Source: Candidatus Fibrimonadaceae bacterium
Lineage (GTDB): Bacteria > Fibrobacterota > Fibrobacteria > Fibrobacterales > Fibrobacteraceae
DNA length: 47,409 nt
Assembly: GCA_031281345.1 (NCBI GenBank)
Contig: JAITFN010000056.1
Span: forward strand, 1 to 47,409
Direction of reading: 5' to 3'
The position numbers were made by a program, and so were the translations under genes. This document shows, in pieces, positions 25,396 to 33,633 of this stretch. A model generated the notes under the pieces. It made no database searches and was not told the origin of the DNA. It was given only the letters and a program-made list of their open reading frames with translations. Each line of letters opens with the position of its first letter. Positions within the stretch are counted from its first letter, which is position 1.

Positions 25396-25430
25396 AACAA
25401 TCTTAATTTAGAAAAATAAAACCATTACAA
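25396..25430 (+). repeat. Degenerate orphan CRISPR repeat
   Basis: These 35 bases align over 38 positions of the array repeat with 33 identities; the longest exact run is TTTAGAAAAAT, and AACAATC and AAACC are also kept. Orientation is the same as the array. It lies 2.8 kb beyond the array and overlaps the final codons and stop of the ABC ATPase gene. Confidence 0.7.
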
Positions 25431-26201
25431 ATAAAAATCAGGTTGTTGCAGTTTTTTCGCAAAATGCAAGATTTCCAGTATCTTTGCGCGCAAGTCCAAA
25501 AATTCGGGCAAGTTTCGCTGTCTAGGTCTATTTATGTATATATTTATGATTTCCTGTATTTTGCCAGGTCGTGGCGACATAACCACAATGCGGTCGCTCA
25601 GGTAAATCGCTTCGTCTATATCGTGCGTGATAAATACTACTGTTGTTTTATGCTTTTGCCATATACGCAGTATTTCATCTTGTATTTGCATACGGGCAAA
25701 AGCATCTAATGCTCCTAGTGGCTCGTCCATAAATATAATTTCTGGGTTTACCGCAAGCGCACTTGCAATAGCAGCACGTTGGCGCATTCCGCCCGAAAGC
25801 TGGTGAGGGTAGTGCTTAGCAAAAGATGTTAGCCCAACCAATTCAAGATATTCATCGGATATGCTGTGTATTTCCCGTTGAGAGAATGTTTTTTTTGCTT
25901 CCAAACCGAGTTCCACATTTTTGCGTATGGTTCGCCACGGTAGCAAGCCGTAATTCTGAAATATGGTCACTCCTGGCGAATGAGATTTTGTCACCTCTTT
26001 GCCGCCTATATGCACGTGCCCGTCGAACACAGATTCAAAACCTGCCAATATATTGAGGAGGGTTGTTTTTCCACAGCCAGAAGGTCCAATCAGAGATATG
26101 AACTCACTTTTTTCTATCTCCAAATTTACATTCTGAAGTGCTTGGAGAATCTCTCCGCTTTGCTTGTATGTTTTTGAAACATTGTCAATCTTAACAAACA
26201 T
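25425..26201 (-). CDS. ABC transporter ATPase, nitrate/sulfonate/taurine (SsuB/TauB) type
   Basis: 258 aa. Walker A GPSGCGKTT (about 40-48), Q-loop VTIFQNYGLLPWRT, signature LSGGMRQRAAIASALA, Walker B IIFMDEPLGALD and the switch His in VFITHDIDEA. This is the ATPase of a periplasmic-binding-protein importer of the TauB/SsuB/NrtD group. Last gene of a minus-strand run with permease, binding protein and cooS upstream; 15 bases separate it from the permease. The last residues (PDFYL) are coded within a fossil CRISPR repeat, so its C-terminus may have been altered. The substrate cannot be told from sequence. Confidence 0.93.
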   Translation of the reverse strand: MFVKIDNVSKTYKQSGEILQALQNVNLEIEKSEFISLIGPSGCGKTTLLNILAGFESVFDGHVHIGGKEVTKSHSPGVTIFQNYGLLPWRTIRKNVELGLEAKKTFSQREIHSISDEYLELVGLTSFAKHYPHQLSGGMRQRAAIASALAVNPEIIFMDEPLGALDAFARMQIQDEILRIWQKHKTTVVFITHDIDEAIYLSDRIVVMSPRPGKIQEIINIYINRPRQRNLPEFLDLRAKILEILHFAKKLQQPDFYL

Positions 26202-26216
26202 AATTCTATTATCCCC

Positions 26217-26972
26217 TTAATCTTTTGTTATTCCTTGCTTTGCGTAAATATGTTTTTCAACAAGGCCAAATAGCAAGTCTATTAGCAATCCCAAAAGCCC
26301 AATTACCACCATTGCCGCCATCAGCAAGTCTGCTCGTATGTTTTGCCTTGCGTCCACAATCAAAAACCCGAGCCCAGACTGAGCACCTACCATTTCTCCC
26401 GCAACGATAAATACCCAGGCTGAACCAATTGCAATATGAAACCCTGTTGTGATATGTGGAAATGCAGCGGGTATTATAATTTTTGTGAAAATATGGAATT
26501 TAGATAAACCGAAATTCTTTGCTACTTTGAGATAATTGCGATCTATTTTGCTCACGGCCGATACCGTTGTGAGCAGTATTGGAAAAAATGCTGCGATAAA
26601 CACAATCACAACAGCGGGAACATCTCCTATTCCAAACCACAATACCACAAAGGGAAGCCATGCGATTGGCGAAATAGGGCGAAGAAATTGAGCGATTGGA
26701 TTTACAAAACGCCACACATTTAGAAAATGCCCAAAGTAAAGCCCTAGGCTTAATCCAAATGCGGCAGCTAAAATATAACCTATGAAAAATCTAACCAAAC
26801 TCCGCACTATAGATTCTACAAGTATGCCTTCTCTAATCAGTTCTTGCAAACCGCTTGCTACGCTCAAAGGCGGCGGGAATAGCACTGGATTGTATCCGCC
26901 TGTTAAGGTTGCGAGCTGCCATATTGTTATTAGTACGGTAAACCCTACAATGATTGGTATTGCTTTTTTCAT
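26217..26972 (-). CDS. ABC transporter permease, SsuC/TauC type
   Basis: 251 aa from ATG 26972, which has GAGGAA nine bases upstream; an in-frame TTG at 26996 is the alternative. About six membrane segments. The cytoplasmic loop that meets the ATPase (EAA motif) reads NFGLSKFHIFTKIIIPAAFPHITTGFHIAIGSAW, typical of binding-protein-dependent permeases of the nitrate/sulfonate/taurine family. C-terminal LLIDLLFGLVEKHIY is also typical. Inner-membrane channel of the importer. The gene starts 13 bases after the binding-protein stop. Confidence 0.92.
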   Translation of the reverse strand: MKKAIPIIVGFTVLITIWQLATLTGGYNPVLFPPPLSVASGLQELIREGILVESIVRSLVRFFIGYILAAAFGLSLGLYFGHFLNVWRFVNPIAQFLRPISPIAWLPFVVLWFGIGDVPAVVIVFIAAFFPILLTTVSAVSKIDRNYLKVAKNFGLSKFHIFTKIIIPAAFPHITTGFHIAIGSAWVFIVAGEMVGAQSGLGFLIVDARQNIRADLLMAAMVVIGLLGLLIDLLFGLVEKHIYAKQGITKD

Positions 26973-26985
26973 AATCGATATTTCC

Positions 26986-27921
26986 TCATTTATCAAAAGT
27001 TGTCACAAAGTCTTCATATTTTGGCGGGTTTGCAGAAATCCCGAATTTCACCATTTTTTCGCTGAGGTCAGAGTACACTTCGCGAGTAAAAGTCAAGCTG
27101 TCAAAAGAAATCCATTCCAAAGAGAGTTTTAGCGTAGAATCATCAACAGTCAGATATTTTTTTGCGACTTCAGTAGCAAAATCTTTGTTTTGAGACATAT
27201 AGTTGCTAGTCTCGTGGTACAAAGCGTGAAATTTTTTGGCGGTTTCTGGATAATTGTTTATAAAATCATCAGTCAGCACCAAGGAGCAACAGATGGAATT
27301 TGGCCATAGTTGCTTAGAATTATATAAGGCTTTGCCTGCGCCAAGAGTAACCGATTTTGCTCCAAAGGGTTCTGCCACGCAATAGCCAGCTATTTGCCCC
27401 TGAGCTAATGCAGCGGGCATTTCTGGTGGAGCCATTTCTATAACATTCACGTCTTCTGTGCTGAGTTCAGAATCCGAGAGCATTTGCCTGAGCAAAATAT
27501 TATGCGAAGATTGGCGGTGCGGTATGGCGAATGTTTTTCCTTTAAGTTCTGCTACGCTGTTTATATCCTTTTTCACAACCACCACATTTCCATCTCTATG
27601 CCCAAGTGCCACCGCTTTTAAGCCAACACCTTGTTCCTTTGATTTTGTGGCAAGTTGCACCAGCACAGATGCGCCATCCACGCGCCCTGTATTAAGAGCA
27701 TCGGTTAATTCTGGCCACGAGCTGTATTTCACTAGCTCAATTTGAAATTCTGGATTTTCACCTATGCGCTCTGCTGTTGCAAGCAAGGGAATTGCGTGAG
27801 TGATTGGAAGATAAGCTATCTTCACCACTTTCTTTTGTTTAGTTTCTGTTTCCTTTTTGCAACCTGCTAATGAAAAAGCGAGCATGGCAGTTAGTAGCAG
27901 GGTTTTTGAGAATATTGTCAT
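26986..27921 (-). CDS. ABC transporter substrate-binding lipoprotein, SsuA/TauA/NMT1 type
   Basis: 311 aa. Signal peptide with lipobox SLAGC (Cys21) followed by KKETETKQKK, so membrane anchored. Periplasmic-binding-protein type II fold as in the SsuA/NMT1 group: VVKIAYLPITHAIPLL at the start, LKGKTFAIPHRQSSHNILLRQ and GYCVAEPFGAKSV in the middle. Members bind taurine, alkanesulfonates, nitrate, bicarbonate or thiamine precursors; ligand unknown here. It follows cooS by 25 bases in the same direction, so the importer may serve the same process. Confidence 0.9.
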   Translation of the reverse strand: MTIFSKTLLLTAMLAFSLAGCKKETETKQKKVVKIAYLPITHAIPLLATAERIGENPEFQIELVKYSSWPELTDALNTGRVDGASVLVQLATKSKEQGVGLKAVALGHRDGNVVVVKKDINSVAELKGKTFAIPHRQSSHNILLRQMLSDSELSTEDVNVIEMAPPEMPAALAQGQIAGYCVAEPFGAKSVTLGAGKALYNSKQLWPNSICCSLVLTDDFINNYPETAKKFHALYHETSNYMSQNKDFATEVAKKYLTVDDSTLKLSLEWISFDSLTFTREVYSDLSEKMVKFGISANPPKYEDFVTTFDK

Positions 27922-27946
27922 TTGAGCCTCCGTAATTTATTGACAA

Positions 27947-29935
27947 TTAATGTTTCCAACCGAGTTTTTTTCTTTTCTCTTCTATGTCTAACACAATTTT
28001 ATTGGCTAAAGCCAAGGGGTCTGTGTCCACAACCATACGCGAACCAAACCGCTCAAAGCCTCCGTCAAGTACATAATCCATAACATTTTTTGAGCCTTGA
28101 ACAGGTGGATACACACAGTGATAGGAACTTACTCCCATAAGCCTAAAGCTGAGAGCCGCGCCTATTCCCTTTTCGTTAGACCATTCGGGGCTTGAAAAAG
28201 CAAAGGGCATATTTTTCAAATCTTCTCCGGCAGAAGCAGCCACGGATTTAAACAGTGCTGATGCGCGGGCATTATCAATGCATTCGCCAAAATGCCATAC
28301 CGGAGGCAGTTTGCTATTCAAAAATGTCCGCAAATTTTCTCCGGCTTGCTCGGCAGCGGCTATGCGGCAAAAACCCAGTTTCAAAAGCGGGAAAGATGCG
28401 CATCCGTTTGTCAGGATTATTATATCATTTTTCAACAATATGTCGGCAACATCGGCTATTGCTTTTTCGTACAGCACTCTTGGATTATTGCAGCCCACCA
28501 AATTTACAATCCCTTTTATTTTCCCAGATTTCAATGCCTCTACAATAGGTTTCACTGTTCCGCCAAAAAATTCGGTTATATATTCCACAGAAAAACCTAC
28601 TTCTGCTTCAACTTCATATTGAGGAATGAATATCGGTATGTCTTGCCGCTCTGCAAAACTTTCAATTGCGCGATTTATTATTTTTTCTGCCAATGCTTCT
28701 GTTTTGTTAATATTGGAATGGTGATGGTCGTAGCCGTAATGCTCTGCACCCGGCAAGCGAGCGGAATCGCTGGTTGTCACCACTGTTGTTTTAACGCACT
28801 TTGCAACATCCATAATAGAAGGGAAAACATCTTGCACATCTGCAACCCACAAATCCAAGGCTCCCGTGCCAAGCACAAGTTCTGCTCCCACTGCATTTGA
28901 AAGAGGAATCACATTTCCATAGCGGTACATAGCAGATAACCCGCTACAGCATATACCATAAAAGCGAATGCCAAGTGCTCCTTTTTTCTTTGCCAAATCA
29001 ATAAATTTTTTGTCTCCGCCCTTTTTAACAATCTCGCTAACTAAAACGGGTGAATGTCCATGTACCGCGATATTTACATATCCCTTTTTGAGCGCACCCA
29101 AATTCATTTTCAATTGGTTTCTAACAGGCAAACCGAATAAGCTGTCTTGCGCTATTGATGAGCCCAACACGCTTGACCACGAAAATGCCAAGCCGCATCG
29201 CTCAAATTGCTGCATTATGTTTCGCCAGTCGCCGTCTGTTCCGGTTCCAGTTCGGTGCATTGCCTCAAATAACTCGTGATATGCGCTTATGGGCAAAATG
29301 TCTAAATTAGTCCAGGTTTTTATTCTCTCCGGTGGTGCAAAGGCTTTTAAAGTTTTATGCTCGGTAGGAATGGTTTGCGATAAATCTTCCAATAAAATAT
29401 CTGCGATTTTAGAGGCAATTTTTTTAAGGCTCTTTCCTTTGGTATCTATTCCGAATGTTTGCGCCACAGCTTTTAGTTTAGCTTTGCCTGCAATGGGAAT
29501 TTTGATTTTGCCTTCTGCAGCATATTTCAATGCAAGCATACTTTCCCTGCCGCGGGCACCGTGTCCCGCAACCGCTGCGCCTATGTGTCTTAGCAAATTG
29601 CGTGCTGCGATTAAATCTGCGTCTGCTCCGCAAACTCCTTTTGGAGATTTTGTAGTGATTTTACAAGGACCCATCATGCAGTTTTTGCAGCACACACCCG
29701 CCATGCCAAATGTACAATGGGGTTTTTGCTGGTCAAAACGGTCAAATGCCGTTTCGTGTCCAATTTCTTGCATATGCAGCAGCATTTCCCGCGTTGCCGC
29801 ATCTGGCGTTTGTTTAATAACATCGTTTTTAGACGGAAAGGTTTTGCGATATTCCGCAACTGCATGAATATAATCACTGCCCGCATCGTGGCTATGGCTG
29901 TGATTATGACTATGGTTATGGCCTTCTATTCCCAC
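27947..29935 (-). CDS. cooS: Ni-CO dehydrogenase catalytic subunit homologue with an altered C-cluster ligand
   Basis: 662 aa, GTG start with AGGAG seven bases upstream. CooS interconverts CO and CO2 at a Ni-Fe-S C-cluster. The residues for clusters D and B are present (HCTFGMAGVCCKNCMMGPC, then C after ten residues). C-cluster motifs present: AVHGHSP, GICCSG, VGCNNPR, TNGCASFP, HFGECIDNAR, SPEWSNEKG. However, the position that is Cys in the usual VDYQCIQPS motif is Asp369 here (ADVQDVFPS), and the proton-channel block normally AHSDHGR reads GHGARGR. The N-terminus has a His-rich tail (GHNHSHNHSHSHD) that could bind nickel. No acsB, cooC or cooF is in view. The gene heads an operon with an ABC importer. 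CO oxidation is therefore not assured. Confidence 0.88.
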   Translation of the reverse strand: MGIEGHNHSHNHSHSHDAGSDYIHAVAEYRKTFPSKNDVIKQTPDAATREMLLHMQEIGHETAFDRFDQQKPHCTFGMAGVCCKNCMMGPCKITTKSPKGVCGADADLIAARNLLRHIGAAVAGHGARGRESMLALKYAAEGKIKIPIAGKAKLKAVAQTFGIDTKGKSLKKIASKIADILLEDLSQTIPTEHKTLKAFAPPERIKTWTNLDILPISAYHELFEAMHRTGTGTDGDWRNIMQQFERCGLAFSWSSVLGSSIAQDSLFGLPVRNQLKMNLGALKKGYVNIAVHGHSPVLVSEIVKKGGDKKFIDLAKKKGALGIRFYGICCSGLSAMYRYGNVIPLSNAVGAELVLGTGALDLWVADVQDVFPSIMDVAKCVKTTVVTTSDSARLPGAEHYGYDHHHSNINKTEALAEKIINRAIESFAERQDIPIFIPQYEVEAEVGFSVEYITEFFGGTVKPIVEALKSGKIKGIVNLVGCNNPRVLYEKAIADVADILLKNDIIILTNGCASFPLLKLGFCRIAAAEQAGENLRTFLNSKLPPVWHFGECIDNARASALFKSVAASAGEDLKNMPFAFSSPEWSNEKGIGAALSFRLMGVSSYHCVYPPVQGSKNVMDYVLDGGFERFGSRMVVDTDPLALANKIVLDIEEKRKKLGWKH

Positions 29936-29986
29936 AAAAACTCCTTGAAAATGTAAAACCGATTAAAATATAGCAAATATATATGT

Positions 29987-31366
29987 TTAGTTCTGCGTGG
30001 AGAGGATTTCCCTGAAAAATTCCCACTGGGCTGTTGCCATTTTTTCCAATGTATAGTTTTTGCCGTGTTCTGTGCAAGCAAGCCGCATTTGTTCGTATTC
30101 GGGGCTTCCAACCATTTCGCAGCACTGCTTTAATTGCTCCTTCCAAGCATTTAAATCTTCGTATTGCAAAATCCAGCCGCATTTTTGGCTCGCGTTGTTA
30201 ACTATATCTTGAGGGCCGCCTTTATCGGTTACCAAAACAGGGGTGCCGCTTGCTATGGATTCCACTATCACATTTCCAAAGGTATCTGTTGCGCTGGGAA
30301 ATAAAAAGAAATCTGCATTTGCGTAAAATTCCGCAAGTTCCTTGCCAATTTTTACACCAGTAAAATGCACGTTTGAATATTCTTTCATATTTTCTTTCAA
30401 TGTTTCCAAATACCAGCCGCCACCAACGAAAATAAGTTCTGCATCTTTATTTTCCTTGCAAAATTCTTTCCACAATTCTTCCAAGAAAGGAATGTTTTTT
30501 TCAACAGAAATTCGCCCAACATATAAGAATGTTATATGGGAATTAACACTGTGTTTTCTAAGCGATGGTGAAAAATTTTCAAGAGGTATTCCCCTTGGCA
30601 ATACCTTTATGTGTTCTGGTTTTACTTTTATTTCTGTTTCTAGAATTTTGCGATATGCTTCGCAGGGGCTAATTACAGGTGTGGTGTTTTGGTAAAAAAT
30701 TCGGAGAAAACCGAGCACATAGCTCCGCATCCAGGCTTCTTTTACCAGCGAGCGGGTGTAGTTTGGTACATCTGTGCGGTAGTGGCTCAAAATTTTTATG
30801 CCAATAATTTTTGCCGTTATGCCAATAAGCCACGCTCCGGGGCTTGGGGTTTCTAATTCTATTAAATCTGCGGGGTAGCGTTTCAAAAATTTTAACACAG
30901 GAGCAAGATAAGGAATGGCTAATTCGGAATCTGCATAACCGAGTTGCTCCATACTTGCTGCGCGGGGAAAAAGAACCACAAAACTGTTTTCAATAACTCC
31001 GTTTGTGCGTGTGTGGAATGCACTTCCCCAAAGGTGCGCTTTTTTGCCTTTTGAATTTAGGTAAGGCACAAGGGAACGTAGGCTATTGGCTATGCCGTTC
31101 ACTTCATCTAAATTATCGGAATAAAAAATCACGGAAAAATTTTCTGGTTGGAACTTTCTTTTTTTATATGCTTTTCGCAGTTTTAAAATGGAGGAAAAAT
31201 TTACCAAAAGCTGCCAAGCTAGCCGTAACACAAGCAAGTTGCTGAGCACATTTCCTGGGCGGTAATGAGGTACTTGTTTCATAGGTTTGAACACAGAAGT
31301 TACCGTGCGCCCTTCTACGGGTTTGCGGGTGTCGCCACCATTGATAGGTTTGCGCGGTGCTTTCAT
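29987..31366 (-). CDS. GT4-family glycosyltransferase
   Basis: 459 aa from ATG 31366. The frame extends further 5' to 31633 but that part lies over tadA on the other strand and reads as nonsense, so I reject it; ATG 31285 is another option. N-terminal acceptor domain from about residue 70 (FSVIFYSDNLDEVNGIANSL), a membrane-leaning stretch before it (SNLLVLRLAWQLLVNF), and a C-terminal GT-B nucleotide-sugar domain with LPRGIPLENFSP, FLYVGRISVEKNI, FVGGGW and the EX7E region FPSATDTFGNVIVESIASGTPVLV. Resembles MgtA-type mannosyltransferases making glycolipids. Donor and acceptor unknown. Divergent from tadA with 34 bases between. Confidence 0.85.
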   Translation of the reverse strand: MKAPRKPINGGDTRKPVEGRTVTSVFKPMKQVPHYRPGNVLSNLLVLRLAWQLLVNFSSILKLRKAYKKRKFQPENFSVIFYSDNLDEVNGIANSLRSLVPYLNSKGKKAHLWGSAFHTRTNGVIENSFVVLFPRAASMEQLGYADSELAIPYLAPVLKFLKRYPADLIELETPSPGAWLIGITAKIIGIKILSHYRTDVPNYTRSLVKEAWMRSYVLGFLRIFYQNTTPVISPCEAYRKILETEIKVKPEHIKVLPRGIPLENFSPSLRKHSVNSHITFLYVGRISVEKNIPFLEELWKEFCKENKDAELIFVGGGWYLETLKENMKEYSNVHFTGVKIGKELAEFYANADFFLFPSATDTFGNVIVESIASGTPVLVTDKGGPQDIVNNASQKCGWILQYEDLNAWKEQLKQCCEMVGSPEYEQMRLACTEHGKNYTLEKMATAQWEFFREILSTQN

Positions 31367-31400
31367 TGCCTTCAAGGTAGAAATTTCTAACTTGAAAATA

Positions 31401-31865
31401 ATGCTCTCTTCCGAAGATAACAAATGGATGGCGCAAGCCCTGAAGCTCGCAGAAAATGCGGCTGCAAACGGAGAGGTTCCAATAGGTGCTGTTATTGTTT
31501 TAAACGAAAAACAAATAGGAGCTGGGCAAAACAGAATGGAAGAATTGCAAAACGCAACAGCGCACGCAGAGATACTTGCCATAAACGAAGCGAGCAAGCA
31601 ATTGAAGAATTGGCGTTTAGACGGTGCAACCATTTATGTTTCTTTGGAACCCTGCCCAATGTGTTTGGGTGCAATTAAAAATAGCCGCATATCGAGGCTT
31701 GTGTTTGCCGCAAGCGACACTTCTTGCCCAAGTGATTCAACAGAAATTGAGAGCGGTTTATTGGAAAAAGAAAGCGTGGAAATTTTGCAGAAATTTTTTC
31801 GCAATGTGCGAAGAATCAAAGGAGATTCGGGTGCTAAAGCCGAGCCCTCAATTCCTCAACAATAG
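31401..31865 (+). CDS. tadA: tRNA-specific adenosine deaminase
   Basis: 154 aa. Zinc deaminase that converts adenosine 34 to inosine in tRNA-Arg(ACG). Zinc and catalytic motifs are present: ATAHAEILAI (His-Ala-Glu) and EPCPMCLGAI (PCxxC). The N-terminal WMAQALKLAENAAANGEVPIGAVIV matches the family. I chose ATG 31401 (MLSSEDNKW) because upstream Met codons fall in the region coding for the divergent glycosyltransferase. Its last 32 bases overlap the 3' end of the convergent PHP gene. Confidence 0.93.
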   Translation: MLSSEDNKWMAQALKLAENAAANGEVPIGAVIVLNEKQIGAGQNRMEELQNATAHAEILAINEASKQLKNWRLDGATIYVSLEPCPMCLGAIKNSRISRLVFAASDTSCPSDSTEIESGLLEKESVEILQKFFRNVRRIKGDSGAKAEPSIPQQ

Positions 31866-32631
31866 AATATGGCAAGTTTAATTCACCAAGCAACCCGTGA
31901 CCATCGTGATAATCGCTGCCGCCTGTTTCCACAAGAGAGTATTTTTTTGCAACGTTCTTGTACTTATTTATGTTCCTTGATGTTTTGCAATTATAAACCT
32001 CAATGCCTTTAATGCCGTATTCTACCAGCTTCGGAATCAAATCGTCTGCGTTTGTGTACTCTGGGTGAGCCATCACTGCAAGCCCTCCGGATTTATTTAT
32101 CAGTGAAATGGCAGCCTCGGGGTTAAGCCCTATTAGGGGAACATAAGCAGGAGCGCCTTCTTTTAAATAAAGCTCAAAAGCCTCCTGAAAAGAGTCAATG
32201 TATTTTGCTTCTATAAGAGCACCAGCTATGTGAGGCCTTCCTATGCTAACTCCCGTGCAATGCTTTTCAACCTGCTCGTAACTTATGCTAAGCCCGAGTT
32301 TTTGCAGCTTTTCAAGACTTTGCCTAACCCTGTCCTTGCGGCTCTCGTGCTGGATTGCAAGGGCTGCCGAGAACTCTGGGTTGTGAATATCGCAGAAATA
32401 CCCCAGTATGTGAATATCCCTGCCATTGTCCACAGAGCTCACTTCTATGCCGGGTATAAGCTCCATCCCTAGGCTCTCCGCAACTTTTGGAGCGGTTTCG
32501 TAGGCTGCAAAGGTGTCGTGGTCTGTTATGGAAACACAGGATAGGTTCTTATACTTGGCAAAGCTCAGGAGAGCTTCTACCGCAAGTGCGCCATCTGAAT
32601 GGAGAGTGTGTATGTGTAGGTCTATGCTCAA
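31834..32631 (-). CDS. PHP-domain phosphoesterase (TrpH / RNase AM-like)
   Basis: 265 aa. Metal-binding motifs of the PHP fold in order: DLHIHTLHSDG, SITDHDTF, IPGIEVSS, VMAHPEYT and GGSDYHDG, as in the YciV/TrpH group that trims RNA 5' ends or cleaves nucleotide 3',5'-bisphosphates. The only start in frame is TTG at 32631, because TGA lies four codons upstream; the text then begins MSIDLHIH as in the family. The tRNA-Glu gene ends at 32633, one base away, and the only purine-rich sequence ahead of the TTG is the tRNA acceptor strand GAGGG. Its 3' end overlaps tadA by 32 bases. Confidence 0.9.
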   Translation of the reverse strand: MSIDLHIHTLHSDGALAVEALLSFAKYKNLSCVSITDHDTFAAYETAPKVAESLGMELIPGIEVSSVDNGRDIHILGYFCDIHNPEFSAALAIQHESRKDRVRQSLEKLQKLGLSISYEQVEKHCTGVSIGRPHIAGALIEAKYIDSFQEAFELYLKEGAPAYVPLIGLNPEAAISLINKSGGLAVMAHPEYTNADDLIPKLVEYGIKGIEVYNCKTSRNINKYKNVAKKYSLVETGGSDYHDGHGLLGELNLPYSIVEELRARL

Positions 32632-32632
32632 G

Positions 32633-32704
32633 TACCCTCAAGGGGAATTGAACCCCTGTTCTGGGATTGAAAGTCCCATGTCCTAACCTCTAGACGATGA
32701 GGGC
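32633..32704 (-). tRNA. tRNA-Glu (anticodon TTC)
   Basis: 72 nt. Acceptor GCCCTCA pairs with TGAGGGT (first pair G-U). The anticodon stem TGGGA/TCCCA encloses CTTTCAA with anticodon TTC at 32669-32671. The T arm is AGGGG-TTCAATT-CCCCT. CCA is not encoded; the base after the discriminator A is C, then the TTG of the PHP gene. Confidence 0.96.
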
Positions 32705-32776
32705 GATTAAAACATACACAAATATAGCAATAATAAACCCAAATGTCAAGGTTTAAATTTTCTATATTTCCCTTCT

Positions 32777-33232
32777 ATGAAAGCTGAACATATAAATCCA
32801 TTTCTGAAGTCCACCATAGAGACTTTCAAAACTATGGTGAATCTTACTGTTACGCCTGGCAAGCCTTATTTGCGCACAGAACCAAGCAATGCAGACATCT
32901 CTGGCGTAATAGGTCTCTCTGGCGATATAAGAGGTGCTGTTATTATGGCATACCCTCTAGATACGGCTCTGAAAATAAGTTCCAGATTTTTGGGCGAAGA
33001 AATAAAGGAATTGAACGCAAGCGTTGCCGACTGCATTGGCGAAATAGCAAACATAATTACCGGTTTTGCAAAAAAAGATTTGCAATCTTTGCATTTGTCT
33101 ATTTCTTTGCCGAGCATTGTGCGCGGGCAAGGGCATGTGGTTGATATGCCAAAAGAAGCTCCAGTTATGTGCATCCCTATCTCTAGCGAAAGCGGCAGCT
33201 TTTCTATGGAAGTGAGCATGGTGGATAAATAA
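32777..33232 (+). CDS. cheX: CheX-like chemotaxis phosphatase
   Basis: 151 aa. CheX dephosphorylates CheY-P. The signature helix is SVADCIGEIANIITGFAKKDL, carrying the Glu-x2-Asn (E-I-A-N) used for catalysis. The rest fits the CheC/CheX/FliY alpha-beta fold: ISGVIGLSGDIRGAVIMAYP, ISSRFLGEEIKELN, and a C-terminal strand pair (MCIPISSESGSFSMEVSMV). Only one such motif is present, as in CheX. It starts an operon with cheY 21 bases downstream, so phosphatase and substrate are made together. Confidence 0.87.
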   Translation: MKAEHINPFLKSTIETFKTMVNLTVTPGKPYLRTEPSNADISGVIGLSGDIRGAVIMAYPLDTALKISSRFLGEEIKELNASVADCIGEIANIITGFAKKDLQSLHLSISLPSIVRGQGHVVDMPKEAPVMCIPISSESGSFSMEVSMVDK

Positions 33233-33253
33233 TTTAACTTAGGTGAGGTCGAA

Positions 33254-33619
33254 ATGAAAATACTATTGGTTGACGATTCTTCTACAATGCGCCGCATTCA
33301 AAAGAATACACTCGCATCCCTTGGCTACTCAGATGTTGTTGAAGCAGAAGACGGGGCAGATGCCCTTGAAAAGCTTCGGCAAACCCCAGACATCCAGCTT
33401 GTGCTGATGGATTGGAATATGCCTAATATGACAGGCATAGAATCTCTGAAGGCAATAAAGAGCAACCCTGCAACTAAGGCTATCCCAGTTATGATGGTGA
33501 CATCCGAAGCGGAAAAAGCCAAAATTGTGGAAGCTATTCAAAATGGAGCCAGCAACTATTTGGTAAAGCCCTTTGAAGCCGATGCGCTAAAAGAGAAAAT
33601 AGCCGGAATTGTTAAATAG
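33254..33619 (+). CDS. cheY: CheY-type single-domain response regulator
   Basis: 121 aa receiver domain only. Asp-Asp pair at ILLVDDSSTMRR (Asp7, Asp8), phospho-acceptor Asp in LVLMDWNMPNMTG, Thr in VMMVTSE, and Lys in YLVKPF. This is the standard CheY set; it would bind the flagellar switch when phosphorylated. GGTGAGGTC precedes the ATG. The gene follows cheX and precedes ilvE by 14 bases, so all three may be co-transcribed. Confidence 0.92.
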   Translation: MKILLVDDSSTMRRIQKNTLASLGYSDVVEAEDGADALEKLRQTPDIQLVLMDWNMPNMTGIESLKAIKSNPATKAIPVMMVTSEAEKAKIVEAIQNGASNYLVKPFEADALKEKIAGIVK

Positions 33620-33633
33620 CCCAAGGAGCTAAT

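Noticed and set aside
28292-28900. Open plus-strand frames opposite cooS
   Set aside because: Antisense to a strongly conserved enzyme, no ribosome site, no recognisable protein text.
31367-31633. 5' extension of the glycosyltransferase frame by 89 codons
   Set aside because: It lies opposite tadA, reads as Ser/Ala/Phe-rich antisense text, and does not resemble the family; ATG 31366 is preferred.
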